A stretch of DNA of 64,000 bases from Thiomicrorhabdus sp. (GCF_963662555.1 NZ_OY759719.1:1322985-1386984); one strand, 5' to 3'. Shown: positions 35,914 to 46,393, numbered from the stretch's first letter. Notes: generated by a model from the letters alone, not told the origin. Numbers and translations are program-made.

Positions 35914-36276
35914 GTGAATTTGTGCCCATTTTGTGACAGTGAATTTTATTTAGAAAACGCAACCTGTTACGCACGCTTCGATCTCTACCCCGTAACAAAA
36001 GGCCACACCTTAGTTATCCCCAAAAGGCACGTTGCAACTTGGTTTGATATGAGCCAGCAAGAGCAAATTGATGCCATAAATTTAGTTCAAGCAGTAAAAC
36101 TACAGCTAGATAAGGATTATTCACCCGATGGCTATAACATTGGTGTAAATTGCGGAGAAGCCGCAGGCCAAACCATTGCCCATGCACACATACACGTCAT
36201 TCCTCGCTACAAAGGCGATATGTCCGACCCAAAAGGCGGCGTGCGTGGTGTGATTCCAGAAAAACAAAAGTATTAA
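35914..36276 (+). CDS. HIT family nucleotide hydrolase
   Basis: 120 residues from a GTG start, with AGGA 6 nt ahead. It begins MNLCPFCDSEFY, contains the Fhit/HinT pattern GHTLVIPKRHVATWFD and the catalytic AHAHIHVIPRYKGD (HxHxHxx). It hydrolyses or transfers nucleotides from diadenosine polyphosphates or AMP-lysine type conjugates. It lies 13 nt ahead of the McrB-like gene and appears to belong to the same transcript; whether it works with the restriction module is unknown. Confidence 0.93.
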   Translation: MNLCPFCDSEFYLENATCYARFDLYPVTKGHTLVIPKRHVATWFDMSQQEQIDAINLVQAVKLQLDKDYSPDGYNIGVNCGEAAGQTIAHAHIHVIPRYKGDMSDPKGGVRGVIPEKQKY

Positions 36277-36289
36277 CTAATGAGTTCTT

Positions 36290-38407
36290 ATGCCAAATAT
36301 TAGCGACAGCATTACAAAAGACGATGTTCTACAGGCGGTAGATAAAATTGATTCTGAAAATTTACAGGGTCAATCGCAAAAGTATGAAGTGGTCATTAAT
36401 GGTAAGCACTATCCACCGCCACTGGTCTGCCAATATGCGGATTATTTTGCAAAAGGTGAGCAAGGTTTACTTGAAACGAATACCTTTCCTGTTGGTCAAA
36501 ATACACGATGTTTCAAGACACTTGAGGGTTTGGGTTTTGATATTGTTGAAAAACATACAAGTGACTTTAATGTTAAAGCTTTATTAGATGACATTACTCA
36601 AAATTGGGTTGAGTCTACTCAAGAAGGTTTTGCTAATCATCCAATACGACAAACTTTCGAGCGATTAAAATTCGAGATTGAACAGGTTTTAGATTCTGAT
36701 ACTGGAAATGAATATAAAATTAAAGCCAGTATTGGAGCAGGTAATTGGGCAAGTGTGCCATGGGTTTCAATTCTTGATACAAGTGTTACCACTTCGACAC
36801 AAGATGGTATCTATCCTGTTTACTTATTTTGCGCAGATGGTTCAGGTGTTTATTTATCTTTAGGCTTAGGTACAACAGCTTTAACTCAACAATTCGGTAA
36901 TGCAGGTGCCAGGAGAGAAGCATTAAAAATAAGGAACCTGCTTAGAGAACAGTTACCCGGTCTTTCAGGATGGGATACAGATATTAATCTTAATGCCACT
37001 ACTCCGCTAGGAAACACCTACGAATGGGGGTCTGCTGGCGCAAAGTTTTATGCATCAAGTGCAATCCCAGAAAACTCTCAACTAAAAACTGATTTGTTGG
37101 AATTGATGAATATTTATAATCAATCCAAAAGTGTAAACATAGGGGATGAATCACTTGTGTCAGATTCTACGGAACTTAATAACTTAACTTATCACAGACT
37201 TTCAAAACCCTTCTTATTGTTAGCAGGCCTGTCAGGAACCGGTAAAACCCGTTTTGTGCGTGAGCAAGCTGAAAAAACAGGGTCACTGGAATCAACCTAT
37301 TGTTTGGTGTCGGTTCGTCCTGATTGGCATGAGCCATCGGATTTATTGGGGTATGTCTCTCGTTTAGGTCAGGATGGGGCGGAGTTTATTACCACCGATG
37401 TTTTACGTTTTATGGTTAAGGCGTGGTTGTCTGTCATTGATTTACCAAACTCATTTAGTGCGTCTGATAGTGCGTCTGAATTTGATTACACAACGCACGA
37501 TATTTCAAAAATTCCGCCATTTTGGTTGTGTTTAGATGAGATGAATTTGGCGCCAGTGGAACAGTATTTTGCTGATTACTTGTCGGTAATTGAAACCCGA
37601 AAATGGGAGGAGGGTGTGTATACCTGTGACCCACTTTTAAAACCCGATACGTTTAAACAGCTAGAACCTAAAGGCCTAGAAAAACTGCGCGAAGCCTTAG
37701 GTTTGAAAGAGCCTGTATTTGATGGTTTGTGGCGTTATTTTGTAAACAAAGGGATCGGTATTCCGTTTAACCTGATTGTGGCCGGTACGGTGAATATGGA
37801 TGAAACCACGCACGGGTTTTCTCGTAAGGTGATAGACCGAGCATTAACGTTTGATTTTGGAGAGTTTTTCCCCAACAATTCCGCTGCGTTTTTTGAGGCG
37901 GTACATGAACCAAAAGCTTTAGGTTATCCACTAGTGTCACACGCTAAATTAGTTGATTTAAGTGACGTGATAATTGACAGTGATGGTCAAAAAACCAGGG
38001 CCTTTTTTGATGCCGTTAATCATGTGTTAAAAGGCACTATGTTTGAACTCGCTTACCGTGCTTTAAATGAGTTGTTTGTTTCGGTAATAAGTTTTAAACC
38101 GAAGACAGATCTTGAGTTGCAAGCCGTATGGGATGATTTCTTAATGATGAAGGTATTGCCTCGCATCGAAGGTGATGAAGATAAATTATCGGTGCAAAAT
38201 TCAGATCTGTTAAATACGCTTATTGAAACATTCAAAAAGCCAGATTGTTTGCAGAGCATTTGGGAAGGTTTAACACGCCCAGATTTGTTTAGGGAAACGA
38301 TCAAATCGCCTGAATCACCTATTTTTATAGCGTGTCGTGCACGTTTAAAGCTTGAGTGGATGCAAGATCGTTTAAAACAAAATGGGTTTACCAGCTTTTG
38401 GCCTTAG
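36290..38407 (+). CDS. McrB-like AAA+ GTPase with DNA-reading N-terminal domains
   Basis: 705 residues in three parts. Residues 1-90 (ITKDDVLQAVDKID, NGKHYPPPLVCQYA) resemble the N-terminal head of ScoMcrA-type proteins. Residues 95-290 match the MrcB N-terminal (DUF3578) domain. Residues about 300-700 are an AAA+ domain with Walker A GLSGTGKTRF (about 313), WLCLDEMNLAPVEQYFADYL (Walker B) and the GTVNMDETTHGFSRK sensor region typical of McrB. It would recognise DNA and drive the partner nuclease. It is followed after 31 nt by the DUF2357 nuclease gene. A CAGGCCTG site is in the Walker A region. Confidence 0.9.
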   Translation: MPNISDSITKDDVLQAVDKIDSENLQGQSQKYEVVINGKHYPPPLVCQYADYFAKGEQGLLETNTFPVGQNTRCFKTLEGLGFDIVEKHTSDFNVKALLDDITQNWVESTQEGFANHPIRQTFERLKFEIEQVLDSDTGNEYKIKASIGAGNWASVPWVSILDTSVTTSTQDGIYPVYLFCADGSGVYLSLGLGTTALTQQFGNAGARREALKIRNLLREQLPGLSGWDTDINLNATTPLGNTYEWGSAGAKFYASSAIPENSQLKTDLLELMNIYNQSKSVNIGDESLVSDSTELNNLTYHRLSKPFLLLAGLSGTGKTRFVREQAEKTGSLESTYCLVSVRPDWHEPSDLLGYVSRLGQDGAEFITTDVLRFMVKAWLSVIDLPNSFSASDSASEFDYTTHDISKIPPFWLCLDEMNLAPVEQYFADYLSVIETRKWEEGVYTCDPLLKPDTFKQLEPKGLEKLREALGLKEPVFDGLWRYFVNKGIGIPFNLIVAGTVNMDETTHGFSRKVIDRALTFDFGEFFPNNSAAFFEAVHEPKALGYPLVSHAKLVDLSDVIIDSDGQKTRAFFDAVNHVLKGTMFELAYRALNELFVSVISFKPKTDLELQAVWDDFLMMKVLPRIEGDEDKLSVQNSDLLNTLIETFKKPDCLQSIWEGLTRPDLFRETIKSPESPIFIACRARLKLEWMQDRLKQNGFTSFWP

Positions 38408-38438
38408 TCACGGTTTTTTACAATACTAAGGGAATTCA

Positions 38439-40880
38439 ATGCAATCACTCTTAAAGCTAAAGACCCAAGATTGGGAGTTGGTGGTTTGGTCTAAGCCGAT
38501 TGCAAACAAGCAAGCTCGTTTAGCGAACACCTTGGCTCATCGTAATAAAACCTTGCCACTTTCTGAGATACGTTTCTCTGAACCTGTCTTTTTTGATGCT
38601 GATAATGCGCCTGTTGTGGAAGGTGAATTTCCATTTTGGAGACGTTTTGGTAATCAAAAGTGCACAGCTATTACTCTTCCAAAACCACTATTCTTTGAAA
38701 ACACCCTTTATGAATTTGAGTTTATCTTTAAAGCGCACGTTTCGTTTACAGAAGCGGTTGATACGCACCCCAAGGTTTGCCATAAGCTCAATAAAATAAA
38801 TGATGTTTTTCGTTTTTCTAATCGGGGCGTACCGGTTTTACAAGGCACAATCGGTTTTAAAAATGATATTGGGTGGTTTAAATTGCCGATTGCTTATTGG
38901 GTCAACAATAAGCAAAAAAATATTTCGATTTCGTTAGAGGTATTGCCCACCAAAATCGACATGAAAGCGGATTTAGATGCCATTTATAAGGTATTAGATA
39001 ACCAGTATCCGTTATGGCGTTTTGCTTTGGTAGAGTCAACCGAACAAGCCGTTGATCGCACTCGAGAAAAGCATGAACCGTTTGAACTGTTATGGATTGC
39101 TGAATTTGAATCGCTTCGCCATACGGTTGAAAAGGGCATTAAACAAATATTAAGCGCACCACATAGCCGTTTATTACCAGAAACAAAACAATTAAAAGCA
39201 GACCGTTTAAAAGGTAAATTACCGACTAAGTTAGCTGAAAAAGTTCGGCAAGATATCAGCGCTGGTCAAACCCGTAAACGCTATGCCATCACCCAAAAAA
39301 AGCTGAGTGCCGATACACCTGAGAATCAGTTTATTCAGTTTGTTTTGAGTTCCTTACAGAAACGATTAAAAGACTTTAGCCAAAAGGCGCGTCAATTTAA
39401 TGAGCAACCAGAGCAACAACGTTTATCAGAATCTTTTTTTCAAGAGATTCAGTCTTGGATTCAACCTTTAGAGCGCTTTCAAAACAATCCATTATTCAAA
39501 GAGTTATCGAGTTTTAAAGGGTTAAATGGCGAATCGTTAGTATTGCAACAAAAAACAGGTTATTCGGCGGTTTATAAAGCTTGGCAACAGCTTAAATGGT
39601 ATTTGGGCGTGCTCGGTAATCAAGCGACCGTATCTATGAAAACCATTGAAGAACTTTACGAAATTTGGTGTTTCTTAGAAGTAAAACGATTATTAATTGA
39701 AGACTTAGGCTTTGAAGAACAATTAACCAAGAAAGCACGACTTGAGAAAAACAAAAACGACTTAACGTTTGATGTTAGAGATGGTCAATATGGCGCATTT
39801 AAAATGAGCAGGCCTGATGGGATTGAAGTTGTTTTAAAACATGAGCCTCTGTTTAAAAACCAAGCTATAAATGAAGGTATCCGTGTTTGGACAGCAAGCC
39901 AGAAACCCGATATTTTATTAGAAGTTACGTTTAAAAATGGGGAACAATTTGTGTGGTTGTTTGATGCTAAATACCGCATTAAACCGCCAAAAATGGTAAG
40001 GAGAGATGGGCAAGAAGAATCGATTGACTGGGTACCCGATGATGCCCTAAACCAAATGCACCGTTATCGAGATGCGCTGTTTTATCAAGAAAAACAAGGT
40101 AATAAAGGCCAGACTCGCCCCGTATTTGGCGCTTATGCTTTATATCCAGGCTATTTTGACCAAACGGACAATGGTACCGGCAACCCTTATCAAGAGGCGC
40201 TTAACCAAATTGATATTGGCGCGTTCCCATTATTACCTTCGCAAAAAGCTTTTAACGGAAGCCTATGGTTGTCTAATTTTTTGAAAGAAAAAATAGGCAC
40301 TAAACTAAACGTTTATTCGACCGCATTAAGTGACCATTTGTACCTTCAAGATTCCGCACGTATTCCTTATCGTGGTTTGAGTGTGAACAAAGAGAATGCA
40401 CTTACCATGACCATAGCTTTAGGTAAGCCGGCAGGACGCGATTCAAATTACCTAAAACGCTTCGAAGAGGGATTGGCGGAGTGGTATCACGTACCAGTAA
40501 AGACAATTAAAGATTTTCAAAATAAAATTGAAGCCGATATCGAGCATACGATTATGCATGAGTTGCAATTTGTAGCGATTGCAACTCGATCCTTTGGGCC
40601 GGCTTCTCAGAGTATTGAATGGGTTTGGCCAGTTAAATCCGTTAGTATTAAAAAACGCAGAGAACTCACACTGGAACAAACAGGTCGAGCACCCAAAAAC
40701 AATAAAGATTATTGGCTACTTGAATTGGGTGCTCCCTTTAAATTACGAGACACGGTGATTAATGTGCCGAGTGCGAGTTTTATGGCGTCGATTAAACTTA
40801 CTACCTTAATTGAATTGACCGAATCGCGTGATTTTAAATCACTTCGAATGGTTTACAGTGGATTACAATTAAATAAATAA
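38439..40880 (+). CDS. McrC-like DUF2357 / PD-(D/E)XK nuclease
   Basis: 813 residues with AGGG 6 nt before the ATG. A long N-terminal part has an Ig-like/beta region (about 1-170), then a DUF2357-like block (LPETKQLKADRLKGKLPTKL, SADTPENQFIQFVLSSLQKR). A PD-(D/E)XK nuclease motif follows: PDILLEVTF and WLFDAKYRI near residues 490-515, with D and K present. Partner of the McrB-like protein; together they form a GTP- or ATP-driven type IV-style restriction pair. The C-terminal 150 residues are not recognised. Confidence 0.88.
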   Translation: MQSLLKLKTQDWELVVWSKPIANKQARLANTLAHRNKTLPLSEIRFSEPVFFDADNAPVVEGEFPFWRRFGNQKCTAITLPKPLFFENTLYEFEFIFKAHVSFTEAVDTHPKVCHKLNKINDVFRFSNRGVPVLQGTIGFKNDIGWFKLPIAYWVNNKQKNISISLEVLPTKIDMKADLDAIYKVLDNQYPLWRFALVESTEQAVDRTREKHEPFELLWIAEFESLRHTVEKGIKQILSAPHSRLLPETKQLKADRLKGKLPTKLAEKVRQDISAGQTRKRYAITQKKLSADTPENQFIQFVLSSLQKRLKDFSQKARQFNEQPEQQRLSESFFQEIQSWIQPLERFQNNPLFKELSSFKGLNGESLVLQQKTGYSAVYKAWQQLKWYLGVLGNQATVSMKTIEELYEIWCFLEVKRLLIEDLGFEEQLTKKARLEKNKNDLTFDVRDGQYGAFKMSRPDGIEVVLKHEPLFKNQAINEGIRVWTASQKPDILLEVTFKNGEQFVWLFDAKYRIKPPKMVRRDGQEESIDWVPDDALNQMHRYRDALFYQEKQGNKGQTRPVFGAYALYPGYFDQTDNGTGNPYQEALNQIDIGAFPLLPSQKAFNGSLWLSNFLKEKIGTKLNVYSTALSDHLYLQDSARIPYRGLSVNKENALTMTIALGKPAGRDSNYLKRFEEGLAEWYHVPVKTIKDFQNKIEADIEHTIMHELQFVAIATRSFGPASQSIEWVWPVKSVSIKKRRELTLEQTGRAPKNNKDYWLLELGAPFKLRDTVINVPSASFMASIKLTTLIELTESRDFKSLRMVYSGLQLNK

Positions 40881-40936
40881 AACCACCAGGTTTGGTAAGT
40901 TTGTTTGTTTGAATGAATAATCAGACATCTTAAATT

Positions 40937-42754
40937 TTATTTATGTTTTTTTGCGCCTCTATTTTTCATCCAATTACGCCAGCCACCGGTATCTGAGATA
41001 TTGGTTGCACCTTCAATGCCATAGGGTTCGCAAATAAATCCAACCACTTGAGAGCCATCAATCAACTCAACTTTACCTAACCCTAAAGGCGAGGGAATGA
41101 GAGCCAAAAAACTACCCAAATGTTGTTTAGGCATATTCCAGATTTCTAGTTCAATGGATTCTCCACCATTAAGCTGTTTTACCAGGCCTGGTTTTAAAAT
41201 TGGGCCACCAGCTAATTCATAAAACGCATATTTAGGTGCTGTTTTGGTGGTTTTTAATAAGGTTGCCCCACGTTCAATTAATTGGCTGTTAAGTGGGAAA
41301 CCAACTAAATGTGCACCGACTACCGCTAAAGGAATGGTTTGTGGATTATTAAATAGGCTTTGATTAGCCTGAGGTACTTCTATAAATCGTGCTCCTGATG
41401 CTTCTACAAACATTGGGTGTAGTTCATCGGTTAATTGTAATAAGGCTCTATCTGAACCTGCTGGTGCAAAAAACGTAACGCCTATTGGTAAGGTATCTTG
41501 TCTAAAACCAGTTGGCATTGCAACGGCTGCGTAATCTAATAAATTCATAAAGTTAGTGTAGGTTCCTAACTTTGAATTTAGGTTAATTGGGTCTTCTTTT
41601 AGAGCTTCAATAGAATAAATAGAAGGTGTGGTTGGCGTCATCATGCAATCAATGCCATGCTCTTGCCACAAGATTTGTGTCTCCCTTTGAGCTTTTTGTA
41701 ATGCGTAACTTCCTTGATAAGCATCGGCTGCTGAAAGGTTTTTTGCCCCCGCTACAATGCTTGCTACGGTAGGGTCCATAATCGATTCATTTTTTTCAAA
41801 AAAGTCTGCTATTGCTAAATACCGTTCTGCCACCCAAGCACCACCATATAAAAGTTTGGCGGTTTCTATCCAAGCGTTAAAAGGCACCGTTTTAATTTGA
41901 TAACCCAGTTTTTCTAAACTGCTGACGGTTTCGGTAAAGTTTTTTTGAGCTTGCTCATCACCATCAAAAAATAGGCTTTCGTTATCTGGAATACCAATAA
42001 TTGGTTTTGCATTCCAAGCGGGTGGAGTTAATTCGGTTTCGGTACGACTGAACTCATCTTCTTGATCAAATTGAGCAGCTACATCAAATACTTGATAAGC
42101 ATCTTGGGAATTTAAAGCAAAAATACTCACCACATCTTGCGAGCGAACGGCAGGCACTACGCCTTTGGTACTCAATAATCCTTTAGAGGGTTTTAGGCCA
42201 ATTAAATTGTTAAAGGCGGCTGGCACTCGGCCAGAACCTGCTGTATCTGTGCCTAAAGAGAAGCTACATAAATTTAAGGCTAAAGAAACGGCGGACCCTG
42301 AGCTTGACCCACCAGAAATCATATTAAAATCGAAGGCGTTATGGCACTCTCCATAAGGCGAACGAGTACCTACTAGGCCTGTCGCAAATTGATCCATATT
42401 GGCTTTAGCAATCGGAATGGCTCCGGCTTCAATAAGGTTTTGTACAACCGTTGCCGACTCTTTTGGAACATAGCGATATTCTTTGCAGGCCGCAGTGGTC
42501 GGAATATTGGCCAAATCAATATTATCTTTAATAACAAACGGCACACCCCATAAAGGCAGGCTATTAGGTTCTGTCTTTTCAAGGTGATTGAGATAAGGTT
42601 CTAGTTCTGTTTCGCTGAGCAGGTGAATAAATAGGTTATAGTCTTCATAATCAGTCGCTTTTGCGAGCAATTTTTTTACAACGATTCGGGGTTCAAGCGT
42701 TTTATCTGCATAAGCTTTTTTTAAAGCAGCTAGGGTTAAGTTGAGCTCTTTCAT
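40937..42754 (-). CDS. atzF: Allophanate hydrolase
   Basis: 605 residues. Cytosolic amidase-signature enzyme that splits allophanate to two ammonia and CO2. Lys in PFVIKDNIDLA, and the GGSSSGSAVSLAL nucleophile loop complete the Ser-cisSer-Lys triad. The C-terminal domain (about 470-605) is the allophanate-specific addition, duplicated at 35.6 kb. It starts 3 nt after the carboxylase stop and ends the operon. An exact ACCAGGCCTGGT (41181-41192) lies within the coding region as P-G-L codons. Confidence 0.95.
   Translation of the reverse strand: MKELNLTLAALKKAYADKTLEPRIVVKKLLAKATDYEDYNLFIHLLSETELEPYLNHLEKTEPNSLPLWGVPFVIKDNIDLANIPTTAACKEYRYVPKESATVVQNLIEAGAIPIAKANMDQFATGLVGTRSPYGECHNAFDFNMISGGSSSGSAVSLALNLCSFSLGTDTAGSGRVPAAFNNLIGLKPSKGLLSTKGVVPAVRSQDVVSIFALNSQDAYQVFDVAAQFDQEDEFSRTETELTPPAWNAKPIIGIPDNESLFFDGDEQAQKNFTETVSSLEKLGYQIKTVPFNAWIETAKLLYGGAWVAERYLAIADFFEKNESIMDPTVASIVAGAKNLSAADAYQGSYALQKAQRETQILWQEHGIDCMMTPTTPSIYSIEALKEDPINLNSKLGTYTNFMNLLDYAAVAMPTGFRQDTLPIGVTFFAPAGSDRALLQLTDELHPMFVEASGARFIEVPQANQSLFNNPQTIPLAVVGAHLVGFPLNSQLIERGATLLKTTKTAPKYAFYELAGGPILKPGLVKQLNGGESIELEIWNMPKQHLGSFLALIPSPLGLGKVELIDGSQVVGFICEPYGIEGATNISDTGGWRNWMKNRGAKKHK
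41181..41192. repeat. Exact ACCAGGCCTGGT inside the allophanate hydrolase gene
   Basis: Reads as K-P-G-L-V in the gene. It lies at the very end of the 228-nt duplication shared with 35581-35808. Confidence 0.85.
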
Positions 42755-42757
42755 GAT

Positions 42758-45700
42758 TTAAACATTCTCCTCGAGTTCTAGAACCATCAAGGTTTGTCCC
42801 GTTTGAATAAGATCACCTTCATTCACTAAAATTTCAGTGACAGTACCAGAGGTTTCGGCTAAAACAGGTATTTCTATTTTCATGGTTTCTAAAATGGCAA
42901 TAGTGTCGTCTTCTTGAACGTTATCGCCAGGTTTAACCTGTATTTTCCAGACACTACCTGTAATCGGCGAAGTAGCAGCTTCAAAGCCTTCTGGAATTTC
43001 AGTGGCGGTTTCGTTTTGAATCTCTTCTTGAGCGGTTTCGGCTTCAAAATTTGCCAGGCCCGATTCTTCCCAATAAAGTCGTTCGGCTTCAAAAGCACCT
43101 TGTTGTTGAGCTTGAAATGCTTCAATAGTGGATGTATTTTCCGCTAAAAATGCTTGGTATGCATTTAAAGACAACTCAGTTTCTTCAATCTCAATGTCAT
43201 AACGCCCTAGAGGGAAATCTAAACGGGCTTGAGCCAACTCTTCTTCTGAAACAGGGTAGTATTGAATTTGGTCAAAAAAGTCTAATAACCAAGGTTTACC
43301 AACAGGGAAGTTTTTAGTTATGTGATAAGGGTTCCACATTTGAATGGTTCTACCCACAAACTGGTAACCACCTGGGCCTTCCATTCCATAAACACACATA
43401 TAGGCTCCACCAATTCCTACTGCATTCTCTGGTGTCCAGGTTCTCGCAGGGTTGTATTTAGTGGTCACTAAACGATGACGAGGGTCAAGCGGGGTAGCCA
43501 CAGGTGCGCCCAGGTAAACATCGCCCAATCCCATGACTAAGTATTTGGCATCAAAAACAATTTTTTTAACATCTTCAATGCTATCTAAGCCATTTATACG
43601 ACGAATAAACTCAATGTTACTTGGACACCAAGGAGCGTCAGGACGAACCGTTGTCATGTACTTTTCGATGGCTAACTTGGTACTCGGATCATCCCAAGAG
43701 AGTGGTAAACGCACAATTCGGCTTTTAACGGTCAGGTCTTGACCTGAGGAAATCTCTTCTTCTAACTCAATCAGCTTTTGAATAATGTCATTTTGACTGA
43801 TCTGTTTAGGGTCATAATGAACCTGCAAAGAGCGAATACCTGGCGTTAAGTCTTTTAAAAATGACCAAGACTGTGCTTCTTTATTGGTTTTTAAACGTTC
43901 ATATAACACCTGAATACGGAAACGCAGAGCTAAATATAACTCCATTTTGCCGTATTCAACTAACACATGACTATCACCAGAACGGCGATACTTAACACCA
44001 AATTCGTGTTCGTCCGCTGAGGTTTCATGGGCAATACAAGACTGCTCGGTGGATTGATTGAGATAAGGCAATTCAATTGTTGTTGGGGTATTTAATTCCG
44101 CAATCGCTTCTTCATAATGGGCAATAGCCAATTCAGCGGTTTCAATTGATACGGCTTTAAAACGTACCTTATTACCGGGACGAAGTTGTCCCATTTTCCA
44201 TTGCTCGGCTTCAATAATGGTGGCAGGGCAAACAAAACCGCCTAAACTTGGGCCATCTTGTGCCAAGATAACCGGCATATCACCAGTAAAGTCGATTGCT
44301 CCAATCGCATAAGGGTTGTCGTGAATATTAGAAGGGTGTAGTCCAGCTTCACCTCCATCTTTACGAGCCCACTGCGGTTTTGGTCCAATTAAACGGATAC
44401 CTGTACGGCTTGAGTTGTAATGCACTTGCCATTCTGCAGCAAAGAATTTTTCAATATCTTGTTCAGTAAAGAAATCAGGGCAACCTTGTGGACCGTATAT
44501 GACTGCAATTTCATACTGATTAGTTAGTTTTGGAATAACCTGTTTTGGCAGGCCTGGTAATGTTTGATTATCGTCAATATCAGTTAGACGTAATACATCA
44601 CCTGTTCGCAATAAACGTCCGCCATGACCACCAAACTTACCTAGTGAAAATGTGGTTTTACTGCCCATATAATCAGGTACGTCAAAGCCACCAAGCACTG
44701 CTAAATATGCACGTTGTCCAATGTCTTTAATGACTTTAGATTTTAATTGTTGGCCTGCTTTAACTCGCACTGGTTGCCATTGCGGTACGGGTTGTTTATC
44801 AATGGTTGCCTGTATGTCTGCACCAGTGATACAAATTACGGTATCTTTATCAAAGGTGAGTCCCACTCCCGATACGGTCATCTCTATGGTTGCTGCATCT
44901 TCTGGGTTATTTAAACAGCGGTTAGCTAAACGGTGTGATAAAGAATCCATTGGCCCGGAAGGTGGCACACCAATATCCCAGTAGCCCACACGGCCAGGGT
45001 AGCTAACTAACATTGAATGGGTACCAGGCTGGGTGACTTCAATGGTGTTAGGGGTGTGAATAAACTTATTTAAAAATTGAGTATAGAGTTGGGTGCCATC
45101 TTTAAATTCAGGTGAATGGCTTAGAGCACCTAAATAGGCAATGTTTGTTTCAAAACCATCAATTTTTGCGGTGTGCATTGCGGTCTGTAAATTGTTAACC
45201 GCCTCTTCACGAGTGTTACCTGTCACAATGATTTTAGCCAGCATTGGATCATAAAAAGAACTGACTTCAATGCCACGATCACACCAAGTATCGACTCGGC
45301 AGTTATCTGGCATAACCCAGCCTGTTAATTTACCAGTGCTTGGTTGAAAGTTTTTAAATGGGTCTTCGGCATAGACGCGTACTTCAATCGCATGGCCTTG
45401 AGCTGGCTGAATTTGATCTACTGAAAGAGGCAGTTTGGCTTCATAAGCGACTTTAACCATCCACTCTACTAAATCAACATTTCTAACCGCTTCGGTAATA
45501 CCATGTTCAACTTGTAAACGGGTGTTCACTTCTAAAAAGTAATATTCATTGGTGTCGGCATCGTAAACATATTCGACCGTTCCAGCTGATTTGTAACTAA
45601 CTAATTCACCTAAACGAACCGCATGAGCTTCCATCTCAGCAACTTGATTGCGGTTGATACCAACGGCAGGGGTTTCTTCAACTACTTTTTGGTTACGGCG

Positions 45701-46393
45701 TTGTAAAGAGCAATCACGTTCACCAAAAGAGACAACATTGCCGTTACCATCACCAAAGATTTGAATTTCGATATGACGAGCATTCACCACAAACTTTTCT
45801 AAAAAGATGCCACTTTGTCCAAATGAGTTTTGGCTTAAACGGGCAACTTGTTCAAAGGCTTCAGACAGCTCTGCTTTAGTATCGCATTTTTGCATACCAA
45901 TCCCGCCGCCGCCAGCGGTGCTTTTTAACATGACAGGGTAGCCAATGCGATCAGCTTCAGAAAAGGCATGTTCTAAAGATTCAAGCAATCCAGAACCAGG
46001 CAGTAGCGGTACATTTGCTTCAATCGCTAAATCTCTTGCAGTATGTTTTAAGCCAAAGTCGCAAATGTGTTGTGGCTCGGGACCAATAAAACGGATATTA
46101 GCGGCTTCACACGCTTCTGCAAAACTGGTGTTTTCACTTAAAAAACCATAACCAGGGTGTACAGCTTGTACCCCAAGTTTGATGGCTTCTTCTAAAATGA
46201 GAGGAACATTTAAATAAGTTTCTGTAGCAGCATTGCCAGGTAAAAAGATGACTTCATCGGCATGTTGAACATGTAGTGATGCACGGTCGGCATCAGAAGC
46301 CAAGACGACAGACTGAATATTCATTTTTTTAAGGGTACGAATAATTCTTGTCGCAATAGCACCACGGTTAGCGATGAGCACTTTATTAAACAT
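42758..46393 (-). CDS. Biotin-dependent guanidine/urea carboxylase
   Basis: 1211 residues from the ATG at 46393 (AAGGA 7 nt before); an upstream ATG at 46450 adds 19 non-homologous residues. Biotin carboxylase (about 1-445, with the ATP-grasp AGGGGIGM), then an AHS2/KipA-like (about 480-790) and an AHS1/KipI-like (about 830-1060) carboxyltransferase half, then a biotin carrier with ILETMKIEIPV, the Lys being biotinylated. It carboxylates urea or guanidine. The DUF1989 pair encoded next upstream supports guanidine, giving carboxyguanidine that is deiminated to allophanate. birA lies 4 kb upstream and supplies biotinylation. Confidence 0.93.
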   Translation of the reverse strand: MFNKVLIANRGAIATRIIRTLKKMNIQSVVLASDADRASLHVQHADEVIFLPGNAATETYLNVPLILEEAIKLGVQAVHPGYGFLSENTSFAEACEAANIRFIGPEPQHICDFGLKHTARDLAIEANVPLLPGSGLLESLEHAFSEADRIGYPVMLKSTAGGGGIGMQKCDTKAELSEAFEQVARLSQNSFGQSGIFLEKFVVNARHIEIQIFGDGNGNVVSFGERDCSLQRRNQKVVEETPAVGINRNQVAEMEAHAVRLGELVSYKSAGTVEYVYDADTNEYYFLEVNTRLQVEHGITEAVRNVDLVEWMVKVAYEAKLPLSVDQIQPAQGHAIEVRVYAEDPFKNFQPSTGKLTGWVMPDNCRVDTWCDRGIEVSSFYDPMLAKIIVTGNTREEAVNNLQTAMHTAKIDGFETNIAYLGALSHSPEFKDGTQLYTQFLNKFIHTPNTIEVTQPGTHSMLVSYPGRVGYWDIGVPPSGPMDSLSHRLANRCLNNPEDAATIEMTVSGVGLTFDKDTVICITGADIQATIDKQPVPQWQPVRVKAGQQLKSKVIKDIGQRAYLAVLGGFDVPDYMGSKTTFSLGKFGGHGGRLLRTGDVLRLTDIDDNQTLPGLPKQVIPKLTNQYEIAVIYGPQGCPDFFTEQDIEKFFAAEWQVHYNSSRTGIRLIGPKPQWARKDGGEAGLHPSNIHDNPYAIGAIDFTGDMPVILAQDGPSLGGFVCPATIIEAEQWKMGQLRPGNKVRFKAVSIETAELAIAHYEEAIAELNTPTTIELPYLNQSTEQSCIAHETSADEHEFGVKYRRSGDSHVLVEYGKMELYLALRFRIQVLYERLKTNKEAQSWSFLKDLTPGIRSLQVHYDPKQISQNDIIQKLIELEEEISSGQDLTVKSRIVRLPLSWDDPSTKLAIEKYMTTVRPDAPWCPSNIEFIRRINGLDSIEDVKKIVFDAKYLVMGLGDVYLGAPVATPLDPRHRLVTTKYNPARTWTPENAVGIGGAYMCVYGMEGPGGYQFVGRTIQMWNPYHITKNFPVGKPWLLDFFDQIQYYPVSEEELAQARLDFPLGRYDIEIEETELSLNAYQAFLAENTSTIEAFQAQQQGAFEAERLYWEESGLANFEAETAQEEIQNETATEIPEGFEAATSPITGSVWKIQVKPGDNVQEDDTIAILETMKIEIPVLAETSGTVTEILVNEGDLIQTGQTLMVLELEENV

